NCBI RefSeq assembly: GCF_022581195.2
Contig: NC_061471.1
Location: forward strand, 8,866,001-8,930,000
Length of the DNA: 64,000 nt
Direction: 5' to 3'
Source of the DNA: Helicoverpa zea
Taxonomy: Eukaryota; Arthropoda; Insecta; Lepidoptera; Noctuidae
The notes under the pieces were generated by a model. The model made no database searches and was not told the DNA's origin. It saw only the letters and a list, made by a program, of their open reading frames with translations. The position numbers and the translations under genes were made by a program. This document shows positions 39,001-51,000 of the stretch, in pieces; positions within the stretch are counted from its first letter, which is position 1, and the number at the start of each line of letters is the position of its first letter.

Positions 39001-42000
39001 CGGCCGCACCGCGTCTGAACCTGAAGAGCTGGACGACTCGCCGCGGGAACCGCCTCGCTTGCCAACCATGGCCATACGGGCTTTTAGGCTGAGGCGGGCA
39101 CGCTGTCGTAAACAAGAGAATAATATGTGAGTTAGAAACATACTGACTTTTGTACGCAAAGTATCGACGAATGATATGTTATCCCTTTGAGTGCATTAGT
39201 TTTGATAACATTTGTTTTACATATTTAAGTTTTTTTTATGCAAATATAGTATTGTATACAATGCCTGGACGCCAGTAATAAATGGATAATTAAAAATAAA
39301 ATAAATAATAAATGTTTGTAGACATGAAATCGACGAAGTCGAAATTCGGCATGCACTGACAGAGTCAAAAGGGACTGATATTTTTTTGATATTTTCAAGC
39401 GATTTTTGACAATGAAGTACCATGTCATTGGTTGATAGTACATAACTTAAAAAAATATCGAGTTGAAGAACTCACCTGTTGATCTTCAAGCGCGACCTGT
39501 ATCCCCCTCCTAGCGGCTTCCAGCTCCTGCATCTGATGCAGCAGCTTCTTATGCAGCTTGCGTCGGTGCAGCTTGCACTCGTTAGCCCGCGGGGAGCCCT
39601 GCGCCTCGCCGCCCGAGTGCGAGCCGCCTGCACGACCGCCCGTCACCCAGTCCCATCTGATGACAACAGAATATAAACGTTATCACACCAATTTACACTC
39701 AAAACACTACATCACCACACTAAAACACCACCACAACATTATGTTCACGTACTACATTGGTGTTTACAACTTTAAGAAGACGTAAACCAAAAAATATGTA
39801 GACTCTGGTTTTTATGGCATCCTATAAAATATTCTTCTTCCCTTCATTCCTGAAGTGTCCTAAAGAAAAGAACGACCCACTTCCCAAGATTAGAGCGGTT
39901 ATTGGGAATAACACTAAACTTACGCCAGCTTTCGCTCTTCCAATTAGCTACTGAAGCCGGCGCAGGCACACTGTGTCGAGCACGGCGGCGAGCGCCGTCA
40001 GTAGCGCGGCGGTCACCGCCGGCGCCGGACGTGTGCGAGAGCAGGCTCTAGTAGCACAGTACCTGGCGTGTCTGCTGGAGTGCGCCACAGTGTCGAGCAC
40101 GGCGGCGAGCGCCGTCAGTAGCGCGGCGGTCACCGCCGGCGCCGGACGTGTGCGAGAGCAGGCTCTAGTAGCACAGTACCTGGCGTGTCTGCTGGAGTGC
40201 GCCACAGTGTCGAGCACGGCGGCGAGCGCCGTCAGTAGCGCGGCGGTCACCGCCGGCGCCGGACGTGTGCGAGAGCAGGCTCTAGTAGCACAGTACCTGG
40301 CGTGTCTGCTGGAGTGCGCCACAGTGTCGAGCACGGCGGCGAGCGCCGTCAGTAGCGCGGCGGTCACCGCCGGCGCCGGACGTGTGCGAGAGCAGGCTCT
40401 AGTAGCACAGTACCTGGCGTGTCTGCTGGAGTGCGCCACAGTGTCGAGCACGGCGGCGAGCGCCGTCAGTAGCGCGGCGGTCACCGCCGGCGCCGGACGT
40501 GTGCGAGAGCAGGCTCTAGTAGCACAGTACCTGGCGTGTCTGCTGGAGTGCGCCACAGTGTCGAGCACGGCGGCGAGCGCCGTCAGTAGCGCGGCGGTCA
40601 CCGCCGGCGCCGGACGTGTGCGAGAGCAGGCTCTAGTAGCACAGTACCTGGCGTGTCTGCTGGAGTGCGCCACAGTGTCGAGCACGGCGGCGAGCGCCGT
40701 CAGTAGCGCGGCGGTCACCGCCGGCGCCGGACGTGTGCGAGAGCAGGCTCTAGTAGCACAGTACCTGGCGTGTCTGCTGGAGTGCGCCACAGTGTCGAGC
40801 ACGGCGGCGAGCGCCGTCAGTAGCGCGGCGGTCACCGCCGGCGCCGGACGTGTGCGAGAGCAGGCTCTAGTAGCACAGTACCTGGCGTGTCTGCTGGAGT
40901 GCGCCACAGTGTCGAGCACGGCGGCGAGCGCCGTCAGTAGCGCGGCGGTCACCGCGGGCGCCGGACGTGGCGCGCGCACCAGCTCCAGCGCGCGCGTCGC
41001 CAGCGCCGGGCACACGCCGCCCTCCGCCGTCGTGTGCGAGAATAAGCTCTTGCGCGACATGTAGATTATCAGCACCAAGCATCTGTGGGAGAGAAGGAAG
41101 ATATTTAATACAAATCTTGATCTGAAAATCGATGTTGTGGTGGCCTAGTGGGTAAAGGATCAACCCCACAAGTATAAGGGTTCGATCCCAGATCAATGCA
41201 ACTTTTCTAAGTATATCTTAGACACCACTGACTGTGTTTCGGATGACACGTTAAACTGTAGGTCCCAGCTGTCATTGAGCATTCTTGGCAATCGTTACGG
41301 GTAGTCAGAAGCCAGTAAGTCTGACACCAGTCTAACCAAGGGGTATTGGGTTTGCCAGGGTAACTGGGTTGAGGAGACCAGATAGGCAGTCGCTTCTTGT
41401 AAAGCACTGGTACTCAACTGAATCCGGTTAGACTGGAAGCCAAACCCAACATGGTTGGAAAAAGGCTCGGGAGATGATGATGATGATTTAAAAATCCATG
41501 TTCGAAAATTAAAAAGTGATGCTTACTTGTCGAGCGATGTAGGCGGCGCGTCATAGAGCGCGAAGGCGTTGGTGAGCGTGTCGGCCAGCAGCGCGCCCCA
41601 CCAGGGCGCCGCGCCCGCCGCGCGCGCCAGCAGCGTGGCCAGCGCGCCCGCGCCGCGCCCGCCCCACTCCCACACCAGCGGCAGCACCGTCGCGCACCAC
41701 GACTGGCTCACCTCCGCGTATTGCTGCACATGTTACATGTAACTGTTATAGCCCAATAATCTTCTATACCGGGACGTCTAATGTCATAGGTATTGGCTGA
41801 TAAACTGTCAGTTGAACAAACGTCCATTCAAGTTAAAGCTTCCTTAAATCTATTGCTGACTCTTGATAGAAAATGTTAGCAATAGATTAAATGAAGCTTT
41901 CATTTTATTGGACATTTTTGCAAATGTCGGAAAGAAAAGACAAAAAACATCTATACGCTGCGCGACATGACTTCAATGTTATAACTAACGTACGGAGAAG

Positions 42001-45000
42001 TTAAATATCTTTAGTTTTCCAAAAACCGTTTGCGAAAAACCGGTGTAAAGCATGCGCTCAGCACTCTTTAATTTTTGGATAGTCAAAACCTAAACTATTG
42101 GGTAGAACAGCGGTTCCCGAATTCTTTTGGCTTCGGAACCCTTTTCGTTTCACCATTTTTCGGCGGAACCTTAGCTTAAGGTAAAGTAAAGACGTAAATA
42201 CACTTAGGTACGGCTCGTGGCGCGTGGTAGCGCACCAAATGGTTATATGGTTAGAGACATATTCAGTATATTCAGGCGTAGCATGGCTATCTGCCACACG
42301 GGCCAGAAAACAATTTAGCCGCCCTTGACTTTGTGTATTATGTGAATAGTTTTCAGTTTGAAGACTGGCAAAGTAAACGCAAAAAGAAATAGATTGGGTT
42401 TGTACAGGTGCGAGGCGAGCGAGCGCGATTTTTTTTAACTAAAAGAAGAAGTTTCAAGCACCCGCTAGCATTGAAAGATATTCAGTGGTAGCCGGGATCG
42501 CGAGCGAAGCGAGCGCGAATTTTTTTTAGTTTAAGTACCTACACAAAATAAACAAAACCACTGTAAATTAATAAGGTCTCAAAAAGTACAATATCCACAC
42601 AAAAAAGCAAATGCAAGTGAATAAGAAGCAGCTAGCGAAGAAAGCGCTATTGCTTTTTCTGAACCAGAGGAATAAAAAATAAACATCAAAGGAAACCTCG
42701 ACGGCACCACATGTAAGAAGGAGTCGCGAGCGAAGCGAGCGCGAAATTTTCTTATTCGCGGAGGTGCAAAAATTTGAAATAATGTCACTTTTTGATTCAT
42801 GGTAAAAATAGTCACTGGAAATACTCGTATGCTGTGTCATTTCACGTCGTGTCAAATGTATGAAAAAAATTGCGTGATTTTTGGCCGACTCGCTACCTAT
42901 TTTTGCCGATTGCCGAAGACCTGGAGTTATTAAGTTAATCTACAATTTGTATAAAACGGAATTAAATTATCTGCAGCCGTGGCCTTCCCCCGCCACTTGT
43001 CACGGACTCGTACTTACACTCCCAAGTGTTACCCACCTACATTAAAACAATTTAGTTGAAAATGAATAATTATTTAATATTGTCAAAAGTGAAACGATTT
43101 ACCATATGAAAATCTTGAATTTTCCACGGAACCCCTGAGGGCCTGTGACGGAACCTCAGGGTTCCGTGGAACCCCATTTGGGAACCGCTGGGGTAGAATG
43201 TCTGAAAATCTACTCAACCTAAGCACTTTCAACAATACAAATTAGACGTGACCTAGCAAAACAAAAGCAAAAAAATTTTTGTTACAAAAAATTTGACTCA
43301 CCACATCACCAACTTGGAAGTAGAAATACAATAACATATCCACAATCATCTCACTGATCACTCTCAGCTTATCCGTGGAAGCCGCTTCTAACAGCGCTTC
43401 CGACGACACCGCGCCCTTATCGATCAACTCAGGCAAGTTTCTAGAACTTTCCGGATTATTCTGGAGCTTTCTCAGTATACTGGTGCAGGTATGCAGTTGC
43501 TGTTGTAGTTCTATGCACTCCTGGTAGGCGGTGACGACCTTGGTGTCGGTTTCGTTGTTAATGTTAAGGTACGACATCATGTGGGCTGCGTTCCCGTTGT
43601 ATAGTTCGAGGTACGGGTTGAGAAGGTCCATTAGTTTGCCGGTTGCTAATCTGTTGAGGAAATTAATGTTTTGGTTTGTTGTTGATACCGTGATAGATTT
43701 AACGACTGGGGTCCCAGTCCTTTTTGCAATCTACCAATGTAGATAATTCTATTTATGCTTTTCAAAATTTTGGACATCGTGAAAATTCCAATTCAATCAA
43801 AAGTTTACCTATTCAAATTAAACAGACCAGTTTACAATAGTAGTTTTACAACTTTCTAGAACCAAATGCAAATGTTTCAGATTTGCCTATTTTTTTTCTT
43901 ACATTGCTTTATATCACACTTTAAATTCGTAAAGACCAACTAGACAATCTCTAACTCTTCTGAAACAGTAATAAATGCTTACCTGAACCGGCACGTCAAG
44001 TCCTGATGCAGAGCATTAAGCGCATTGATAGAAGGCTGTACATGCGCTATTTCTGCAATCTCGCCGTAGAACCAGCCCAGCGGGATCTTACACTTCATGG
44101 CCGACATGCCGTATCTGCCTATTGTGGTTATCTATTACGAAAGAGAGGAATTCATTCAAAATTGGAAAGTAGAAAATAGTATAAAACCACAACAAATGTG
44201 CACTCAAAAATAACGAAAAACCGGTTGACACGAAAATGAGTCTTGCACTGTTTTTTAAGAAATACAATAGATCAATTTTTCATGTCCTCATCATACGCCA
44301 TTCCCAATATTGAATCTATCTGTTGTTTTGCTTTCTAAGATATATGAATTTGACATTACTTGTATAGGGCTAATGTTAAAATCTTTAAATATTGATAGAA
44401 TATTAGCCGTTAGCAGACATACCTGCAACATAATTAAGAAACAAAATATCGGTAAAATTATCACTAGCACCTCTAGCTAAGTAAATAGTAGTAGTTACCT
44501 TCATATAACGGCAAATAGGCGGTGGCTGTATATCAGTCAGCACTAGATGTTTGGTCGCGATGTCAGTTGCGAAGGCAAGCTTCACGCAATCCGTCTCTTC
44601 GCCGGTCACCCAAATATCGATGCAGAGGGTCACTAAGTCGGAGCATGATGGTATTATCTAAAAATGAAAAGGAAAAAATAAAATTCTGAAATTCATCTTG
44701 TGGTGTCAATGTTGTTTTCGGGGAGAAAAACATAAAAGAAATCCTACATATAAGACAACTAGTTATTTTTGATATTTTACATAGATATCTTTGAAAAACA
44801 GTACTTTTTATTACCATAAGCTTTTCAAGTTAGTTTCGTTAAATAACCAACAGTGAAGTGATTCTACAGCGTGTATCATATTTGTTTGCTCTCCATAGAA
44901 CATTTTAAAAATAAAATGCAATTTAAAAAATAACAAGCAATGACTTGTTCAGGAAAAGCTTTACTTAGTCGATTCTGTAATCGCCCCACAGAAACAATAA

Positions 45001-48000
45001 TTCAATACATAATCTCCTCATCCCTTTAAAACATTTCTAGATAATACTCACAACATCAGTAAGTTTAACAGCATGTCCGAAGTCCAGCACGATGTACCGT
45101 CTCGCGCCCGAGTGCATTCGTTCCACAACTAGCGTGTGTTGCGGCGGCCGAGTCACCAGCGACGCCCATGGTATGCCGCATTGTTCCTGATCCTGGGAAG
45201 AAATTGATGTGGAAAAACTTGTAAAAAGTACTGGTATAAATGTTTAATGAATTTTGTTGTTTTAATGTTGTGTGGTGCAAAAGATGTCGATAATATCGAT
45301 AAATGTGCGTTTTGGGACATCACTAAAACATTGCCATGACGCCATGAAGGACAGTGACATAACGAGAGAACTCATAATTAACATTTCTAAACGAATGTCT
45401 GATCTAAAAACGAATTAGGAATTAGTGCAGTAGGAAATTAATATCATAGAAAAACCATTTACGAAGAACTTGTTACCAGAATCGAAACTACAGCACATGG
45501 AATGTAGGTGATTGACAACTATTCTCGTACCTTGAAAAGCTTCTCTTCGGAGAACTCCATCTTGTCCTGAGGATCACACTCCATGAGGGAGCTCTCGACA
45601 TCTTCCAAGGAGTCAGGGTCTTGTGACGACTGCTTCATCTGGCCTTCTTTCACGACCGACCACAGTTGCTAAATAAAAGAAAAAAAACTAGCTTAATATC
45701 ATGTAGGTTACCAAACCGGAATATGAAATCAGCTTAGTGATTTACTAGCGGCGACATAACTTTGATGCAACATCAACTAAAAACGGGTCTTTATTGATGT
45801 TACTGGCGGCCGTCAGCGGTTTCACCAAATTCTCGTGAGAACCACTTCGCGCACCCAGGTAAAAACTAACCTATTTATAGATGATATATATTCAACGATA
45901 AATGGGCTATCTGACACTCAAAGAATTTCGTAAAACAGGCGAGCAGTTCCTAAAATTTGTGGGATCAAGCAAACGAAAAAACTCTGGAGCCTCATAGCAT
46001 TATTAGAATTGTTATCTACCTGACTAGGATCCCCCGGACCGGCGCCGGGCAGCGAGCTGACCACAGCGGAGTGATGCCTGGCGCCGCTGGACTCGAGCTT
46101 GGTGCCGTCGGAGGCCACGTGGCACGTCACGTGGAGAGGCATGGCTTCACTGAGGCCGGCGCCGAACACGCCAACGCCGTTGTTTTGTGCCCACCAAGCG
46201 GTTGATGTTACTGCTGTTTTTGAATCTGTGGAGAAGAAGAGTAGTTATAGAAATACAATAAAATTTACGTATCTTATAAATTAAAATAAAACTGATAAAA
46301 AGTGGTTGGAGAATATCACTTAAAGCTACTCAGGGTAAGCTTTTGTTTATATACAAAGTTGCATCAAAACGTTGCTGAGTTGCTGTAACATGAGTTAAGA
46401 AAACATCTATTTATTCCTCTATTTATTTTTCTCCTTATATATTTTTTAATATTTGATACCGTATATGACCAGGCATCTGTCCTACTCACCCAAGTCCAGC
46501 GGCAGGTTAAGCAGCTCCTTCAGCTGGTAGTCAGGCTTGGGCACGGGCGGCGTGCTAGTGTCTCCGGCTAGCACGCTGGCGTACGTCACCGGGGTGGAAG
46601 TGCCCCGTCCTTGTTCCGGGATCTCTGTCGCGAATATCGTTCGCTCTAATGGAAGACCGTAGAGACCGAATCTGGAACAGAACATTGTGGTAAGAAGGTG
46701 GGTCAAAAATAACTGTTTCAAATAGCTCTATTTATAGGTTATTTTAACGTAAAGCTAGTTGGAATAAATTCAGGTCCAGATTTACTTAACTAAAAGCAGA
46801 TTGACCATATAAAAAAATAAGCTGACATCTGAGTATTTCAGTAAATAAAACCTGTATTTTTTTAAAACGCAATTAGTTTATAGAGACTTAATCTTAATAC
46901 GATCAAAATCTTGCAAAATAGAGGGAAGAATTTCCATTAAAATAAATCCTTACCTAGCCCTCAACAAGCTGTGATACACATCAGGTCTATCTCTCAAGCA
47001 CCGTGCCGATCTTTCCAGCAGCGCCAAACATTTCGCCACTAACGCCGGCGCCATCGCCCGCGCGGTACATTGCTGAGCCAGTGCCGCCAACCAGCGGACC
47101 GCACCGGCCGACACGCTGGCACCGACATACGGTATACAAGCACATACACTGTTCGATAATGTCGTCTCGAATGTTGACTTCCATGGTTTCGGCAATTGTT
47201 TTTCACCCCTGGTTGAACGAATAAAAATTTGTCAGTACATTGTAAAGTAGGCGTATCTATATAGTATATCTCTGCATAGTAGCATATCTGCAGGTATCTA
47301 TTATTATAGATTTAAATGAGACCAAAAGGTGATAAGATTAGATTTCTAATAATTTCAAATTCATATAAAAATGTCATGATGACTAGAAAAGATCATAATG
47401 AGGGCAATAAAATAATACTTACTCGCTAGTAATGAGAAGAATTTTGACGCATTTCTTTGCCATGCTCCTATTGGCGCATAGAATGCAATTCTTTATCAGT
47501 GCATCGGTATGTTTCTCAATAATTTTAACACACTCCAACTGTTGTGTTTCCACAGTTTTGTCTTTTCCTTTTTCCGTCTTCGCAAGTCGCATACGTTGTA
47601 GTCTTATAGACACGACCCAAATTAACAGGTCCATGGCTATGTTCCTCATCTCAGGGTTAGCGTTGTTTATCGATATTTCGCACAAAGTGTTCAAGAAGCT
47701 ATTCGACTCTAACATAGCTATCCGTTGCTGTCTCTCCATAGCGATGTCAGTGTGTGGGCTGGAGCGAACGGTCAATGAAATCTGGTGCAGCCAGTCGCAG
47801 CCGATAAAACCAGTCTTCTTAGAGCTGCTCTCGCCAGTTTTGTTTGTGCCTTTACTCATATCTTTAGCTGGATCGAAAAGTGTCTTAATATGAATGAGGA
47901 AGGTTCGTCCTCTAGCTCTATATAGCCGAGGGCTGGTCAGTATCAAAGTCCCCGATTGCTGGGTCATGTCAAGTCCGGAAGACAGTAATAAAGGTCCCGC

Positions 48001-51000
48001 TAAGATCTCAGCGTTATGTGCTTGCAGATACTCCTCGCTGTTCACAGGGTTCTCGAGATTCGACATGTCGGCGTCTATTACTGGAAAGTGTATCGGCGAG
48101 TCTGGTCTATGGCCGAAAGACGCGTCTTTCTTGTACCCAATACCGTGAAGGTTTTGTTTGAGCAATGTTACCAGTATGATAGGAAGATTGGCTGAGCAAG
48201 CTGAGTGTAAGGTGAAACCGAACTCTATATGCGCTAATGAGACACTGTAAGGCAAGGTAAGCTCTAACACGTGTTCGTCCCACGTCGAAGAAGTATTCTG
48301 CAATCGCCAAGTCCTGTTATTCTGGTGATCCGAGCGAGACCTCTGTGCAGGCGACAACTCGCACCAGAAGCCGGGTACAACCGCGCTGTAAGGCACTGTC
48401 GTGTTGGTACCGTAGTAACCAGTCAAATATATCAAAGTCTCTAAGTCTGACAAGTCTAGTTCAGTCTTATTGGCAATGATGACGGGCGCCGGGGACGGCC
48501 CGCAGACCTCGTCCCGCGGCGCTCGCTGTAACATGTCGAAATCTATGTTAGCGAATTCATCCTCGTCAATATCACCTGTGTTATCCTTCTCACCGTTATT
48601 CAACGCGTAGAAGTATATCATTCCATGTTTAGTAGATACACTGAGCCGTTCTACAGATGCACAAAACACAACTGAGGTGAACTGTCCTTTCGGTACACGC
48701 TTCTCTGAGAGAGTCTTGAAGTCAGGCAATGAATACAGTCTTAAACAGCCGTCAAGGCCGACAGCCGCGAACGAATACTGATCATGTTTATCAGCTGGTA
48801 ACAAGCACAGATCTACAGGACTCTCGTTGAAAGGTAACTCTTTGTATGAAACCGGGTTGTCTTCCAAAGTGTATATTGACGTTTTATTGTTAATCTTGTA
48901 CAAGATGAAGTACGCCTTAGCGTCAGATTTGGGCTTGTCACTGGGTTCAGTGACCTCGTCTATTTCCATTTTAGTGTCACCATCGTTGTCAGTCTCCTCC
49001 TCGTCCTTGACCTGTTCAGGGTCGATGGTCGATATAACTACGAGCAAATGTTCCTTATCTTCCGTCGGAAATAGGTGTGTGACTTTAGAGTCCTCTTTTA
49101 AGCTAAGTTTGGTTGGAAGACTGAGACACTGGATAGCTATGCCCTGCGAGACTGCCTCTTCCTGCGGTGGATCGCTGTCGAAGCCGTCGTTATTACTGTT
49201 AGTGATGGCTGTCTGTGTGCCCACCTTGCTCCCGCCCCCGAATGTAGTCACTTTGACTTTTTCTGTTCCATCCCCACCTTCGTACCACTTCAAGTCGGAG
49301 ATCTCCAGAGGTCCATTCATGTTGAGATAGTGTGTTATAGGGTCGGCTTGTTGCAACACCGCGTCTGGTTGGTCTGCTAATTTAGTACCAACAGAGTCTA
49401 GATTACCACTCTTCCAACTCTTGAGTTGCGAGATCTTGCCTACAAAGTCTAGCATGGTGGCTTGTTGTGCAGCCTCTTGCAACTCGGGTAACAACGCCGT
49501 GGGGGGAGGAGGGGGCATCACTTTGAAATGCTTCGGCAGTATAATCTTCTTGGGTTCCCACATCTTGCAGTCTTCCTTACTGGACGAAGCGTTTAGGTTA
49601 ATAACGTTACTGATCTGTTCGTCTAGCAAGCTATTTGTGCATTGTGGAAGCTCTGTGTCCTCGTCGGAGTACTGGTAGTATATCTCGTCGTATATGTTGG
49701 CGTCGTCTGGTCTGGCCACGGTGCACACTTTCTTGCTGCCGCCCGGCTTGGAGTTGCCGCTGCTGTTGGAGGTGTGTACCACAGTGGTGATGGAGCCGGC
49801 TAGTGAGCTGTGTATGTCATACGTTAGTAGGAACAGCATTTTGTTTGTTGTGAGATTGTTCTTTGCCTCGTTCTGGTCGTTCATTGCTTGAACACTTTCC
49901 TTGTCGCCTCCAGAGTCGAAGAGTGCTTTACTGGAGTCTTCCTTGATGGGCTGGTCGGTCTGTGGCGAGTTGGTCCGGGTGATGACGACGGCGCAGATGA
50001 GGGAAGGCTTGGTCTTGTTGGTGTTGGTCTCCTTCTCCGTACTCTCCGTGGTCTGTGTTTGTGGGTACGCTTCCTGTTGCGACGTCATCCCGACGAATGC
50101 CATCGCCGTCAGCTCGACGCCGTATGTAGCTAAAATTGTAAGAAATATGCACTTAATAACTTGTTACTGAATATTAAAATACAGGAAGTTAAAGAAAATA
50201 AAAAGTTAGTTGAGAATTAACTTTCTTATGACTGACCTACATATAAAACAACAAAAATAAAAAAAGTTTAAAAATAACTTGAAACAAAAACATAACCTCT
50301 AATTTACCGGTAAGAAAACAAACTATTAACTGATTATAAACACAACACATGTCAGGCAAGCACATTAAGAAAACAAATGGGTACTCACAACTATCCTTCT
50401 CCAAGCTCGCAGACCATACTTTATTACTATCGGTCGCCAATATGCCGCTAAATATCGAGTCATACGGCGAAAGGTGAATGAACTTGACCAATTTGAGGCC
50501 GCAGTCGAACCGCCAGATGTTGACTTTGCCCTCAGGAGTGCCCGTCGCGATCAGGTCCCCGGTGTTGCCCTTCGACACGACTGACACGTTGGTACACGGC
50601 ACCGCGCATGCTGTCGCGTTCGTCACCTGCGAATAATAAACCCGGTCAATCAACGACACACGGAGTAATCCAGCGTTAGCGGCTATCTTCAGACTCTAGC
50701 TTACGGACCGTCATCGTTACATATCACATTTTACGCCACGTCATTTCAAGGGAGCAACGGTATTAGAACACCAATATATCTTATCAATATGTTTAAAAAT
50801 AAATAATAACAAACAAATATATAAACTTCGCCATTTTTTTTGATAAATCACACTATTGTTGAGTGGACTTACAGTAAGATATGTGTTACATGTTATCACT
50901 GAGATAATTATGTAAATGCCTAGTCACTGTATCCGCGGTGTTGGGCCGCGCCTCCTGCGGCTGGAGTTCGACACTGAAGGCCTGACGATCAGGCTCTGAG

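Noticed and set aside
39973..41064. 363-codon plus-strand ORF over the 117-bp array
   Set aside because: It is the mirror of the BIRC6 exon 17 repeat on the minus strand; the long frame follows from the unit being a multiple of three.
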